NCBI RefSeq assembly: GCF_003479805.1
Contig: NZ_QUHV01000005.1
Location: forward strand, 83,884 to 147,883
Source: Collinsella sp. AF08-23
Lineage (GTDB): Bacteria; Actinomycetota; Coriobacteriia; Coriobacteriales; Coriobacteriaceae
Direction: 5' to 3'
DNA: 64,000 bases
The position numbers and the translations under genes were made by a program. The notes below the pieces were generated by a model. That model was not told the DNA's origin, ran no database searches, and was given only the letters and a program-made list of their open reading frames with translations. Below are positions 29,927 to 38,960 of the stretch, one piece after another. Position 1 is the stretch's first letter. The number at the start of each line of letters is the position of its first letter.

Positions 29927-32251
29927 TCACCAACATAAACCCAGGATGGTCAAGACGAGCACGAGCGCCGCCCCCAATGCGAGCACAAGGCGATCATAAG
30001 GAGCCAATCGACGAGGAGCGGGCAGTTTCCCAGCGGCAACGGAATCATAGCAACGGGCGGACATGGCCTCGGCCAAACGATCCGCACGGCGGAACAGGCC
30101 AATCATGAGGGGCGTGAACACCGAAGCCCACACGCCGATGCGCGAGAAGAGCGGACCGGCATCGAACTGGGCTCCGCGCGCACGCTGGGCGAGTCGAATC
30201 CGATTGAGCTCCTCACTCACGAGCGGGATGAATCGCAGTGCCACGGCGAGCACGGTGCCCAAAGGACCCACGCTCACACCAAAACGGGCCAGGGGGCTCA
30301 ACAGGCGCACGCAGGCATCACTCAGCTGAGTCGCGGTCGTCGACGAGGCAACAACGAGTGAGAAGCCCACGAGTAACAAGATGCGCGTTATAGCCATGAG
30401 TCCCCGCAAGCCTCCCGCCGGGCTGAGACCAATCGCGCCAACCAACTCCACCGTTCCCCGGCCATCGCACGACACCAGGTTCGCAACGAGCGTGAACGCG
30501 AGGATGACGGCAACGGGTCGTATGCCGCGCAGCACACGGCCCAACCGCATGCGCGACGACGCGAGGCAGCCGAACAGGATCAGCAGCCAAACAACGAGCA
30601 TGGCCGGCACTCCGGCAGAAAAGACCCCAGCCGTCGCAAGCAACAGAAGCACGATTTTCACACGGGCATCGAGGCGTGCAACGGGTGTCCCGGGAACATA
30701 CTCACCAAAAACCGTGCCAAACGCTTGAGGCCCCCTCGACGCATGACCCATGGCAGAGTCACCCGCAAACGGCTGTAAAGAGGCATCTGAGGGGCCTTCA
30801 GGCGCGCGGGCTGCATGTAGGGACCCATTTGACAACATGAGCTCGCGTGTCGCAAAGGGACGCCACTCATCGACATCATGCGTAATCACCAAAACCGACC
30901 GGCCCTCCGCGGCAAGATCCGTCACGAAACGGTGCGCGAATGCCCTGCCCCGCGCATCAAGGGCGGCGCTCGGCTCATCGAGCACGTATACGGACGCATC
31001 GAGCGAAAGCACCGATGCAAGCGCAACGCGGCGAGCCTGCCCCCCGGAAAGCTCAAAAGGAGAGGCATCGGCAAGCTTCCGATCGAGCCCTACGGCATCG
31101 ATGGCCTTAAAGACCCGACGATCGACCTCGTCCTCACTGAGCGAAAGGTTGCGCGGAGCATAGGCGACTTCGTCGTAGACCGTCTCGAGGAAAAACTGCG
31201 CTTCTGGCTGCTGGAACGACAGCCCGACAGTGCCGGGAACTGGATGCACCGGGGAAGCAGGGGCAACATCTGCGACGGAGGAGTTGTCCGCGCAGGTGTG
31301 AAGGCGAATGGAGCCCGCATCAGGCGAGACCAATCCCGCGACAAGCGAGGCAAGCGTCGACTTGCCGGCACCCGATGCGCCCGTGAGCAACACCACCTCG
31401 CCGGCGTGCAGCGAAAACGAAATGTCCTTGAGGACGGCACGATCGCCATAGCTAAACGAGACACCCTCCACCTCAAGGATCGGCGCATCGCACGGCGTGG
31501 CAACAGCTCGGCACCTGGCAGCCTCCCGACCCGTGCAAGAGCCAAAGGAATGTTGCACAGCCTGAGGGCCGGAAGACGCGCGACAAGCAGACTCGGAGGC
31601 GCCTAGAGCTCCGTTGATGGAGGCAACATCCACGATGCGGTCTGCAAGAGCGATCTCAAGCGGGTCGTGCGTAATGAGAGCGACGCCGATGCCGTCTTCA
31701 TGGACAAGAGTGCGAAAGAGCGTACGGAGTGATTCGCGGACCGCCGGATCGAGCTGCGCGGTAGGCTCATCAAGCACAAGATATCGAGGAGTCATGGCGA
31801 GCACACCGGCAAGGGCGATGCGTTGCTGCTCTCCGCCGGAAAGTGCCGTCGTAACGCGATCCTGGAACCCTGATAACCCTACACGGCGAAGTGCACAGTC
31901 GACACGCTGAGACACCTCTTCTTCCGACAGGCCAAGATTACGGGGCCCAAAGGCAATCTCGTCAAATACGAGGGAGGAAACGATTTGATCAACGGGATCC
32001 TGGCACACACGGCCAACAAGCGACCGAACCATGAGGCGTTCACGTTCGTTAGCAGAGGGGTCGTGACCATCGACAACCACACAGCCATCGTCAACCAGCT
32101 GCGCCGCGCACAACACACGACCAAGGGTGGACTTTCCGCACCCGTTATCTCCCGTTAGGGCAACAATCTCACCCGGAGCAAGGGAGAATGAGCAACCAGA
32201 CAGGACTTCAGCCCCATCCAACACCACGCCAACATCCTTCACTTCAAGCAC
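29927..32251 (-). CDS. Energy-coupling factor transporter: EcfA-EcfA-EcfT in one polypeptide
   Basis: 774 residues fuse three usually separate proteins. Residues 1 to about 220 are a first ABC ATPase (GDNGCGKST, ALSGGEQQRIALA, LVLDEPTAQLD). About 255-490 are a second (GASGAGKST, LSGGQARRVALA, VLDEPSAALD). About 520-774 are the membrane EcfT part with the coupling motif AQRARGAQF. The module powers vitamin uptake through separate S components, none of which are visible here. The GTG start at 32251 follows AAAGGGGGCGA; a longer frame runs into the B1 palindrome and is not real. Confidence 0.92.
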   Translation of the reverse strand: MLEVKDVGVVLDGAEVLSGCSFSLAPGEIVALTGDNGCGKSTLGRVLCAAQLVDDGCVVVDGHDPSANERERLMVRSLVGRVCQDPVDQIVSSLVFDEIAFGPRNLGLSEEEVSQRVDCALRRVGLSGFQDRVTTALSGGEQQRIALAGVLAMTPRYLVLDEPTAQLDPAVRESLRTLFRTLVHEDGIGVALITHDPLEIALADRIVDVASINGALGASESACRASSGPQAVQHSFGSCTGREAARCRAVATPCDAPILEVEGVSFSYGDRAVLKDISFSLHAGEVVLLTGASGAGKSTLASLVAGLVSPDAGSIRLHTCADNSSVADVAPASPVHPVPGTVGLSFQQPEAQFFLETVYDEVAYAPRNLSLSEDEVDRRVFKAIDAVGLDRKLADASPFELSGGQARRVALASVLSLDASVYVLDEPSAALDARGRAFAHRFVTDLAAEGRSVLVITHDVDEWRPFATRELMLSNGSLHAARAPEGPSDASLQPFAGDSAMGHASRGPQAFGTVFGEYVPGTPVARLDARVKIVLLLLATAGVFSAGVPAMLVVWLLILFGCLASSRMRLGRVLRGIRPVAVILAFTLVANLVSCDGRGTVELVGAIGLSPAGGLRGLMAITRILLLVGFSLVVASSTTATQLSDACVRLLSPLARFGVSVGPLGTVLAVALRFIPLVSEELNRIRLAQRARGAQFDAGPLFSRIGVWASVFTPLMIGLFRRADRLAEAMSARCYDSVAAGKLPAPRRLAPYDRLVLALGAALVLVLTILGLCW

Positions 32252-32271
32252 GTTCTCGCCCCCTTTCTCTT

Positions 32272-32411
32272 GTTTTGCCTGGGCGACTGGCGGCGGGCAG
32301 TTCACTCAATGCGAGTTCCGCACGAGCCGAAGGGCCCAGTGGGCCCTTCGTGCGAGCCAGGACTGCCCGAACAGGGAGTGAACTGCCCGCCGCCAGTCGC
32401 CCAGGTAAAAC
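32272..32411 (+). repeat. Palindromic element, subfamily B, copy 1
   Basis: Arms of 36 bases (32272-32307 and 32376-32411) match at 35 positions. The 68-base centre contains GCGAGTTCCGCA, an inner hairpin GAAGGGCCC/GGGCCCTTC, then AGGACTGCCCGAA. It lies between the rplQ terminator and the ECF start, directly abutting the terminator's T-run. The centre is on the plus strand, opposite to the flanking genes. Confidence 0.9.
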
Positions 32412-32436
32412 AAAAAGGGGCACGCGAACGTACCCC
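32412..32436 (-). terminator. Terminator of the ribosomal superoperon
   Basis: Minus-strand stem GGGGTACG/CGTGCCCC (one G-U pair) with a TTCG loop, followed by TTTTTG. It lies 31 bases after the rplQ stop. Confidence 0.9.
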
Positions 32437-32466
32437 TCTTCAATGTGATGCACGAGCAGCTACGTG

Positions 32467-32964
32467 CTACTCAGCGGTCTCCTCGACAGCGGCCTCGGTC
32501 TCGACGACCTCAGCAGCCTCCTCGACGGCCTCGTCCTTCTTGACGACCTTAGGAGCAGCGGCCTTCTTAGCCGGAGCAGCCTTCTTCGCCTTAGGGGTGC
32601 AAGGCTCGGAGACGATCTCGATGATGACCATCTCAGCGCAATCGCCCTTGCGCGGACCGAGCTTCATGATGCGGGTGTAACCACCATTGCGGTCGGCCCA
32701 CATACCCTGAGCGGCCTTGTCGAAAATCTCAGCAACGAGATTCTTATCACCGAGCTTGGCGATGGCGAGACGACGAGAGTGCAGGTCGCCCTTCTTGGCC
32801 CAGGTGATGATCGGCTCAGCATAGGAACGCAGGGCCTTGGCGCGCGTCTCGGTGGTCTTGATGCGATCGTTCTCGAAGAGCGCCTTGGCAAGGCTCTTCT
32901 TCATGGCCTTGGTGTGGCTGGCGTCGGTGCCGAGCTTCAGGCCTTTCTTCTTATTGTGACGCAT
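32467..32964 (-). CDS. rplQ: 50S ribosomal protein L17 with acidic C-terminal tail
   Basis: 165 residues. The first 115 are a canonical L17 (KKGLKLGTDASHTKAMKKSL near the start). The remaining 50 are an extension: an Ala/Lys/Pro stretch (KKAAPAKKAAAPK) then an Ala/Val/Glu tail ending AAVEETAE. It resembles the tail of L31 in this window. It is the last gene of the superoperon and is followed by a strong terminator. Confidence 0.96.
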   Translation of the reverse strand: MRHNKKKGLKLGTDASHTKAMKKSLAKALFENDRIKTTETRAKALRSYAEPIITWAKKGDLHSRRLAIAKLGDKNLVAEIFDKAAQGMWADRNGGYTRIMKLGPRKGDCAEMVIIEIVSEPCTPKAKKAAPAKKAAAPKVVKKDEAVEEAAEVVETEAAVEETAE

Positions 32965-32991
32965 GGTCTAGTTCTCCTCTATACCTAGGGT

Positions 32992-33933
32992 TTAAGCCTT
33001 GAGGCTCAGACCCATGGACTCAAGCTTGTCCTTGACTTCCTCGATCGACTTCACGCCGAAGTTGCGGATGTTCAGCAGGTCGTTCTCGGAGAACTCGACC
33101 AGCTGGCGCACGGAGTGAATACTCGCACGCTTGAGGCAGTTGTAAGAGCGGACGGAAAGGTCCAGGTCCTCAATCTGCTTGTCAAGCTCGGCATTGTCGC
33201 TCGTCACCTCGGGGGCGAAGATGGAAATCTCCTCCTCCGCCTCGGGCTCGTCGGCCAGGGTCATAAACGCAGCCATGTGCTGGTTGATGATGTTGGCCGC
33301 AGACACAACCGCGTCACGCGGGGAAAGCGCACCGTTGGTCTCAATCTCAAGAACCAGACGGTCGTAGTCGGTGTGCTGGCCAACGCGGCACGCCTCAACG
33401 AGCTTGGCGCAACGCTTGACCGGGGAGAAGAGCGAGTCGACGTTGATGATGCCGATAGGATCATTGTCGCGCTTGTTCTGCTCGTAGGACACGTAGCCGC
33501 GACCATACCCGATGCGCATGCTCATGGTCAGATGACCACCCTCGGTGAGGGTCGCGATGTGCTGCTCGGGATTGACGAGCTCGAACTCGGACGGAATGAA
33601 GAAGTCTGCGCCGGTAACCTCGCACGGGCCATCGACCGAGATAGTCGCAGTGCCCTCGTCCGTGGTACCAAGCGTGCGGAACACGAGACCCTTCACGTTC
33701 AAGACGATGTCGGTGACATCCTCGACCATGTTGGGAATCGTGGTGAACTCGTGCTGGGCGCCATCGATCTGGATGGCCTCGACGGCTGCACCCTCGAGCG
33801 AGGAAAGCAGCACGCGGCGCAGGGAGTTACCCAGCGTGTCGCCATACCCGCGCTCCAGAGGCTCGACGGAAACGCGAGCAGCAGTCTCGCTGATCTCCTC
33901 GACGTGAACCTGGGGCCTGATGAATTCGGACAT
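32992..33933 (-). CDS. rpoA: RNA polymerase alpha subunit
   Basis: 313 residues, a normal length. The N-terminal assembly domain (EPLERGYGDTLGNSLRRVLLSSL) is joined by an acidic linker to the C-terminal domain (LDLSVRSYNCLKRASIHSV, NIRNFGVKSIEEVKDKL), which contacts UP elements and activators. It lies between rpsD and rplQ as in the alpha operon of most bacteria. Confidence 0.98.
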   Translation of the reverse strand: MSEFIRPQVHVEEISETAARVSVEPLERGYGDTLGNSLRRVLLSSLEGAAVEAIQIDGAQHEFTTIPNMVEDVTDIVLNVKGLVFRTLGTTDEGTATISVDGPCEVTGADFFIPSEFELVNPEQHIATLTEGGHLTMSMRIGYGRGYVSYEQNKRDNDPIGIINVDSLFSPVKRCAKLVEACRVGQHTDYDRLVLEIETNGALSPRDAVVSAANIINQHMAAFMTLADEPEAEEEISIFAPEVTSDNAELDKQIEDLDLSVRSYNCLKRASIHSVRQLVEFSENDLLNIRNFGVKSIEEVKDKLESMGLSLKA

Positions 33934-33962
33934 GTAATACCTCCAGCGTAGCGCGCAAACGA

Positions 33963-34559
33963 TTACTTCGAGTAAAGCTCGACGATGAGCTGCTCGTTGA
34001 TGTCGCCGCTGATCTGGTCACGAGAAGGCAGCGAGATGACGTTGCCGGAAAGCTTCTCGATGTCGACCTCGAGCCAGCCAGGGACCTCGAAGCGCTCGGA
34101 GGAGATGAGGGCCTCCTTGATGGGGAGCAAGTCGCGGAACTTCTCGCCCACAGCCACAACGTCGCCGGCCTTCACGCGGTAGGACGGGATGTCCACGCGC
34201 TTGCCGTTAACGGTGAAGTGGCCATGGCGGACGGTCTGACGAGCCTCCTTGCGGGTGCGAGCGAAGCCGAGACGGAACACGACATTGTCGAGACGGGTCT
34301 CGAGAATGGTCATGAGGTTCTCACCGGTAACGCCGTCCATGCGAAGAGCATGCTCGTAGTAGTGGTGGAACTGCTTCTCGAGAACGCCGTAGATGAACTT
34401 GACCTTCTGCTTCTCGCGCAGCTGCATGCCGTACTCGGATTCTTTGCGACGGCGCTTGGGCTGGCGGATAGATTCCTTTTTGGAGCTGTAGCCGAGCTCA
34501 ACGGGATCGATCCCGAGCTGGCGGCAGCGCTTAAGAACCGGAGTCCTGTCGATTGCCAT
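33963..34559 (-). CDS. rpsD: 30S ribosomal protein S4
   Basis: 198 residues with an S4 RNA-binding domain ([20 protein letters not shown]). It lacks the N-terminal four-cysteine zinc motif, so it is the zinc-independent form. S4 nucleates 30S assembly and in some bacteria represses this operon. It lies between rpsK and rpoA. Confidence 0.98.
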   Translation of the reverse strand: MAIDRTPVLKRCRQLGIDPVELGYSSKKESIRQPKRRRKESEYGMQLREKQKVKFIYGVLEKQFHHYYEHALRMDGVTGENLMTILETRLDNVVFRLGFARTRKEARQTVRHGHFTVNGKRVDIPSYRVKAGDVVAVGEKFRDLLPIKEALISSERFEVPGWLEVDIEKLSGNVISLPSRDQISGDINEQLIVELYSK

Positions 34560-34578
34560 AATAAATCGATCCTTTCAG

Positions 34579-34986
34579 TTACACGCGGCGACGCTTCTTG
34601 GGGCGGCAGCCGTTGTGCGGGATGGGGGTCTTGTCCTGGATGCTGGAGACCTCGAGGCCAGCGGCCTGGAGGGAGCGGATCGCGGTCTCGCGGCCCGAAC
34701 CGGGGCCCTTCACGAAGACGGCGACCTTGTGCATACCGTGCTCCATAGCGGCCTTGGCGCAAGCCTCGGCGGCCATCTGGGCGGCAAACGGGGTCGACTT
34801 ACGGGAACCCTTGAAGCCCACGGTACCAGCGGACTGCCAAGCGATGACGTTGCCCGCGGGATCGGTAATGGAAACGATGGTGTTATTGAACGTAGAACGG
34901 ATGTGAGCCTGGCCCACGGAGATGTTCTTACGGTCGGCGCGCTTGATACGGGTGGAGGCGCCGCGCTTGTTCTTTGCAGTAGCCAT
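34579..34986 (-). CDS. rpsK: 30S ribosomal protein S11
   Basis: 135 residues, with the family's [18 protein letters not shown] near the start and the C-terminal [13 protein letters not shown]. It forms part of the 30S platform near the E site. Gene order rpsM-rpsK-rpsD is standard. Confidence 0.98.
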   Translation of the reverse strand: MATAKNKRGASTRIKRADRKNISVGQAHIRSTFNNTIVSITDPAGNVIAWQSAGTVGFKGSRKSTPFAAQMAAEACAKAAMEHGMHKVAVFVKGPGSGRETAIRSLQAAGLEVSSIQDKTPIPHNGCRPKKRRRV

Positions 34987-35002
34987 TATGCGTCAGTCTC
35001 CC

Positions 35003-35377
35003 TTATTTCTTCTTCTTGGCACCGATCTGACGCTTCGGACCCTTGCGGGTGCGAGCGTTGGTGTGGGTGCGCTGACCGCGAACAGGGAGACCCTTGCGGT
35101 GACGGAGGCCGCGGTTGCAGCCGATGTCCATGAGGCGCTTGACGTTCTGGGCGCGCTCGCGACGGAGGTCACCCTCGACCATCAGGCCATTCTTATCAAT
35201 GTAATCGCGGATCGCCGAGATCTGCTCCTCGGTGAGGTCCTTGATGCGAGTGCCGTCGGCAATGTTGAGCTCGGCGCACATCTTCGCTGCGGTGGTGCGG
35301 CCGATGCCGTAGATGTAGGTCAGACCAATCTCCGCACGCTTCTCGTTCGGAAGGTCGACACCGTTAATACGGGCCAC
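35003..35377 (-). CDS. rpsM: 30S ribosomal protein S13
   Basis: 124 residues: [21 protein letters not shown]... at the N terminus, the [22 protein letters not shown] segment (read in two overlapping pieces of the family motif) and a Lys-rich end. It contacts the 50S subunit and P-site tRNA. It follows rpmJ. Confidence 0.98.
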   Translation of the reverse strand: MARINGVDLPNEKRAEIGLTYIYGIGRTTAAKMCAELNIADGTRIKDLTEEQISAIRDYIDKNGLMVEGDLRRERAQNVKRLMDIGCNRGLRHRKGLPVRGQRTHTNARTRKGPKRQIGAKKKK

Positions 35378-35392
35378 TGTGGATCTCCTCTC

Positions 35393-35506
35393 TTAACCCT
35401 GGCGCTGCTTGTGGCGCGGGTTCTCGCAGATCACGAGAACCTTGCCATGGCGGCGGATGATTTTGCACTTATCGCACATCTTCTTGACGGAAGGGCGTAC
35501 CTTCAT
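35393..35506 (-). CDS. rpmJ: 50S ribosomal protein L36
   Basis: 37 residues, [19 protein letters not shown] at the start and [11 protein letters not shown] at the end. The zinc ligands Cys11, Cys14, Cys27 and His32 are present, so this is the zinc-binding form. It sits between infA and rpsM as in other Gram-positive bacteria. GAAAGGAAGAACG lies upstream. Confidence 0.97.
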   Translation of the reverse strand: MKVRPSVKKMCDKCKIIRRHGKVLVICENPRHKQRQG

Positions 35507-35654
35507 CGTTCTTCCTTTCGGTAGTGCTCAAGCTACAAGGTGGAATGTTATCTACTCGCCCAGCCGCAGGCGTTAATAACGAATGGCTGGAAGCATGTAT
35601 CGAACCTTACGGGGCAGAGCACTCCCTTCCGGTTCGAATACGTGCGAATGGTCG
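35507..35654 (-). other. infA-rpmJ spacer with possible leader structure
   Basis: 148 bases without a gene, long for this operon. TCGAACC pairs with GGTTCGA around about 23 bases, and AGTGCTC pairs at long range with GAGCACT near the rpmJ ribosome site. This could regulate rpmJ and the downstream rpsM-rplQ genes, but I see no repeat copy elsewhere. Confidence 0.4.
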
Positions 35655-35882
35655 TTACTTATAACGATAGGTGATGCGACCGCGGGTCAAATCATAGGGA
35701 GAGAGCTCCACAACGACCTTGTCACCCGGCAGAATACGGATGTAGTTCATACGGATCTTGCCCGAAATGGAACAGAGAACCGAATGACCGTTCTCAAGCT
35801 CAACGCGGAACATGGCGTTCGGCAGCGGCTCGGTGACCGTGCCCTCAAGCTCGATGGCGTCTTCCTTCTTCACGTGCATCAT
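35655..35882 (-). CDS. infA: Translation initiation factor IF-1
   Basis: 75 residues, single S1/OB-fold: [20 protein letters not shown], then [30 protein letters not shown] (family pattern). IF-1 binds the 30S A site during initiation. The start is MMHVKKED, with ATG at 35882 or 35879. Two palindromic elements and a candidate promoter separate it from map. Confidence 0.97.
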   Translation of the reverse strand: MMHVKKEDAIELEGTVTEPLPNAMFRVELENGHSVLCSISGKIRMNYIRILPGDKVVVELSPYDLTRGRITYRYK

Positions 35883-35909
35883 CTTTCTCTCGAAAACGAC
35901 AGCAACAGT

Positions 35910-35925
35910 GCATGTTACTACATGC
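35910..35925. promoter_or_regulatory. Palindrome at the infA promoter
   Basis: GCATGT and ACATGC arms around TACT, overlapping the candidate -10 box. It could be an operator or a hairpin at the start of the infA transcript. Confidence 0.35.
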
Positions 35926-35951
35926 TAAACAGGAGAAAGGGAAATTCCCAA
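35922..35951 (-). promoter_or_regulatory. Candidate promoter of infA
   Basis: Minus strand TTGGGA, 18-base spacer, TAGCAT, ending about 40 bases before the infA ATG. It would give infA and the downstream alpha genes their own start after elements B3 and B2. Confidence 0.45.
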
Positions 35952-35977
35952 TCGCTCCACAAATATTCTGTCCCACC

Positions 35978-36109
35978 GGCAGCCCGACGGGGCGGGCCCG
36001 TATGGTCCGGCGCTCGGGCAGTCCTGCTCACGACGAAGGCCACATTTAGTGGCCTTCTGTTCATGCGGAACTCGCGGCGGACCATACGGGCCCGCCCCGT
36101 CGGGCTGCC
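35978..36109 (-). repeat. Palindromic element, subfamily B, copy 2
   Basis: Perfect 32-base arms (35978-36009 and 36078-36109) enclose 68 bases. Read on the minus strand the centre has GCGAGTTCCGCA, an inner hairpin GAAGGCCAC/GTGGCCTTC, then AGGACTGCCCGAG. Its arms share no sequence with those of B3 only 11 bases away, while the centres are near-identical. Confidence 0.92.
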
Positions 36110-36120
36110 AAGGTACCGTA

Positions 36121-36237
36121 GTCCCTGGGCTTTCCCATATCGTCCGATGCGAGTTCCGCATGAGCCGAAGGCCCCAGTGGGGCCTTCGTGCGAAGAGGAC
36201 TGCCCGAGCAGCGGATGATATAGGAAAGCCCAGGGAC
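36121..36237 (+). repeat. Palindromic element, subfamily B, copy 3
   Basis: 26-base arms (36121-36146 and 36212-36237) match at 24 positions, and both differences keep G-U pairing. The 65-base centre has GCGAGTTCCGCA, inner hairpin GAAGGCCCC/GGGGCCTTC, and AGGACTGCCCGAG. It begins six bases after the map stop. It is inverted relative to B2. Confidence 0.92.
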
Positions 36238-36243
36238 GGGCGG

Positions 36244-37032
36244 TTACATTGAACCGCCGGTCATGGGACACCATGGGCCTTGTGCATCCTGCGTGAGGAT
36301 CACAGGGCCGTCGTTGGTGATGGCGACCGTGTTCTCGTAGTGCGCCGCGGGCAGGCCGTCGTCGGTCGACACGAGCCAGCCATCGGAACCGGTGTGCACG
36401 CGGTTGGAGCCAAGTGTGATCATAGGTTCAATGGCGATGACCATGCCAGCCTGGAGCTTCACACCACGACCCTTCTTGCCATAATTCGGCACGTTGGGAT
36501 CCTCGTGCATAGCGCGACCAACACCATGGCCCACGTAGTCACGAAGGACTCCATAGCCATTGCTCTCGGCGAGCGACTGAACAGCATGCCCCACGTCTCC
36601 GATATGGTTTCCGGGAACGGCCTGCTCGATTGCCGCCTTAAGGCAGTCGAGCGTGCATTCGCACAGGCCCTTTGCCTCGGTGCTGGGATTGCCAACGTAA
36701 AACGTCCAAGCGTTATCCCCCACCCAACCGTCAACGATCGCGCCGGTGTCAATCGAGATGATGTCTCCCTCGCGCAGGATGACGTCGGGATTGGGAATGC
36801 CGTGAACAACCGCGTCGTTCAGCGAAGCGCAAATGGACCCGGGGAAACCGCCGTAGCCCTTGAAGGCGGGCGTGCCGCCGTGCATGCGGATGATCTGCTC
36901 GGCAAGCTGATCGAGTTCAAACGTCGAAACGCCAGGTCGAATCATCGAGCCGACCTGCCGGAGCGCCATCTTGGACAGAGCTCCGGCCTTCTTCATCTGC
37001 TCGATATCGGCGGCAGATTTGATCTTGATCAT
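36244..37032 (-). CDS. map: Methionine aminopeptidase, type I
   Basis: 262 residues with the metal ligands in order: VVHGIPN (His), SIDTGAIVDGWVGDNAW (two Asp), GHGVGRAMHEDP (His), AIEPMI (Glu) and a late Glu. It removes initiator methionine. Its ATG overlaps the adk stop (ATGA), showing coupling in the secY-adk-map order usual for Gram-positive bacteria. Confidence 0.97.
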   Translation of the reverse strand: MIKIKSAADIEQMKKAGALSKMALRQVGSMIRPGVSTFELDQLAEQIIRMHGGTPAFKGYGGFPGSICASLNDAVVHGIPNPDVILREGDIISIDTGAIVDGWVGDNAWTFYVGNPSTEAKGLCECTLDCLKAAIEQAVPGNHIGDVGHAVQSLAESNGYGVLRDYVGHGVGRAMHEDPNVPNYGKKGRGVKLQAGMVIAIEPMITLGSNRVHTGSDGWLVSTDDGLPAAHYENTVAITNDGPVILTQDAQGPWCPMTGGSM

Positions 37033-37655
37033 AGACCGAGCTCAGCCTTCACATCCGCATACACCACGTCGATATCACGATCACCATCGACGACCTTGAG
37101 GATGCCCTGGCCGCGGTAGTACTCCACGAGCGGGCTGGTGTTCTTCCGGTAGACATCAAGACGGTTCTTGATGGTCTCGGGCTTGTCGTCATCGCGCTGA
37201 TACATCTCGCCTGCGCACTTGGGGCACACGGCGGTATCGGGACCTGCGGTGTAACCGCAATCGCGGCAGGTGCGACGAGAAGAGAGGCGATCGACGATGA
37301 CCTCGGCGGGAACATCGACTAAAAGCGCGCCATCGAGCTCGCGACCCATAGCCGAAAGCTCGGTATCGAGCGTCACGGCCTGCGTCGTGTTGCGCGGGAA
37401 TCCGTCGAGGATGAAGCCCTTCTGCGCATCGTCGGCAGCAAGGCGCTCCTTGACCAGGTCGATCACGAGCTGATCGGGAACGAGCTCTCCGGCGTCCATG
37501 TACTTCTTGGCAGCAACGCCAAGCTCAGTCTGAGCCTTGACGGCAGCGCGAAGCAGGTCGCCCGTGGAGATATGCGCCACACCATAATCGGCAACAAGAC
37601 GCTGGGCTTGCGTACCCTTACCGGCGCCAGGGGCGCCCAACAACACGATGTTCAT
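37029..37655 (-). CDS. adk: Adenylate kinase with zinc-binding lid
   Basis: 208 residues: P-loop GAPGAGKGTQ at about 7-16, STGDLLRAAV, and a lid with two CxxC pairs (CRDCG and CPKC) that bind zinc, typical of Gram-positive long-form adenylate kinase. It interconverts ATP, ADP and AMP. It ends with TGA overlapping the map ATG. Confidence 0.97.
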   Translation of the reverse strand: MNIVLLGAPGAGKGTQAQRLVADYGVAHISTGDLLRAAVKAQTELGVAAKKYMDAGELVPDQLVIDLVKERLAADDAQKGFILDGFPRNTTQAVTLDTELSAMGRELDGALLVDVPAEVIVDRLSSRRTCRDCGYTAGPDTAVCPKCAGEMYQRDDDKPETIKNRLDVYRKNTSPLVEYYRGQGILKVVDGDRDIDVVYADVKAELGL

Positions 37656-37673
37656 AAAAGACTCCTTAGAGGC

Positions 37674-38960
37674 CTATTTGAAGAAACCGTCGTAGTCGTA
37701 CATCTTGAGCTGGCTCTCGACCTTGTCGATGGTATCGAGCACAACGCCGACCATGATGAGCACCGAAGTGCCGCCGAAGGCCTGGATGAGCGCGTTGTTG
37801 GTGAACGAGAACACAATCGAGGGAACGATGGCGATGAGGGCCAGGAAGACCGCACTGGGAAGCGTGATCTTGTTGAGGGCGTTCTTGATGTAATGCGCCG
37901 TCTGCTTGCCGGGGCGAACACCAGGAATGAAGCCGCCCTGCTTCTTGAGGTTCTCGGCGGTCTCGTCCGGGTTGAACACCATGGACGTGTAGAAGTACGC
38001 GAAGAACACGATGAGGACGACATTGAGGATCCAGTTGATCCAGCCGCTCGAGAGCGCGCCGGCAAAGGCCTGCATCCAACCCACGTTGGGGAAGAACACG
38101 GCGAGCTGAGCCGGGAAGTAGAGCAGGGCGCTCGCGAAGATGATCGGGATGACACCCGCGGTGTTCACCTTGATGGGCAGGTACGTGGACTGACCGCCCA
38201 TGATACGACGACCCACGACGCGCTTGGCATACTGCACCGGGATACGACGCTGGCCGCGCTCGAGGTACACGATGAAGGGGATGACGCACAGGATCACCAC
38301 GACGATGACGAGCGTGGTGATAATGGCAACGTTGCCGCCATCCATGGACTGGATGAGCGCCTGGGGAAGCCCCGCCATGATGTTGGCGAAGATGATGAGA
38401 CTCATGCCGTTGCCGATCCCACGCTGAGTGATGAGCTCACCAATCCACATGATGAGCATGGCGCCCGCGACGAGCGTGCCCACGATCATGATGTCGAAGA
38501 TGATCTCGGGAGCATCGGCGCCGGCGAACTGAATACCAAAGCTCTTGAAGAGGAACAGGTATCCAATGGCGTTCAAGAGCGCGAGGGCCAGGGTGAGGTA
38601 ACGAGAGTACTGGGTGATCTTGGTCTGACCGACCTCGCCCTCACGAGCCAACTCGTGCAGGCTGGGCACAACGGCCTGAAGCATCTGCAAGACAATCGAG
38701 CTGGTGATGTAGGGCATGATACCCAGCGAAAAGACGGACACGTAGGAAAGCGCACCGCCCGAGAAAAGATTCAGCAGGGCCATCGCACCGCTGGCGAAGG
38801 TGTCACCGGCGGATGTAAAAAGGGCCGACATCCCCTGGAAGGGGATGCCGGGCACCGGAACGTGTGCACCAATACGGTACACGACGAGCATAGCGATGGT
38901 AAAAAGAATCTTCCCGCGGAGTTCCTTGATGCGGAAGGTGTTCTTCAAACCAGTTAGCAC
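37674..38960 (-). CDS. secY: Preprotein translocase channel SecY
   Basis: 428 residues with ten predicted membrane segments, including the plug region after the first segment, and the SecY signature PYITSSIVLQMLQAVVPSL. It forms the SecYEG channel used by SecA. Its start overlaps the rplO stop by seven bases. Confidence 0.98.
   Translation of the reverse strand: MLTGLKNTFRIKELRGKILFTIAMLVVYRIGAHVPVPGIPFQGMSALFTSAGDTFASGAMALLNLFSGGALSYVSVFSLGIMPYITSSIVLQMLQAVVPSLHELAREGEVGQTKITQYSRYLTLALALLNAIGYLFLFKSFGIQFAGADAPEIIFDIMIVGTLVAGAMLIMWIGELITQRGIGNGMSLIIFANIMAGLPQALIQSMDGGNVAIITTLVIVVVILCVIPFIVYLERGQRRIPVQYAKRVVGRRIMGGQSTYLPIKVNTAGVIPIIFASALLYFPAQLAVFFPNVGWMQAFAGALSSGWINWILNVVLIVFFAYFYTSMVFNPDETAENLKKQGGFIPGVRPGKQTAHYIKNALNKITLPSAVFLALIAIVPSIVFSFTNNALIQAFGGTSVLIMVGVVLDTIDKVESQLKMYDYDGFFK

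Larger units (their letters stand above)
35883..36243. other. Intergenic region between map and infA
   Basis: 361 bases without a gene inside the superoperon. It contains elements B3 (36121-36237) and B2 (35978-36109), a candidate promoter, and a short palindrome (35910-35925) just before infA. Confidence 0.8.

Noticed and set aside
32252..32305. An 18-residue N-terminal extension of the ECF protein
   Set aside because: It is encoded by the left arm of element B1 and lies upstream of a GTG with a strong ribosome site where homology begins.
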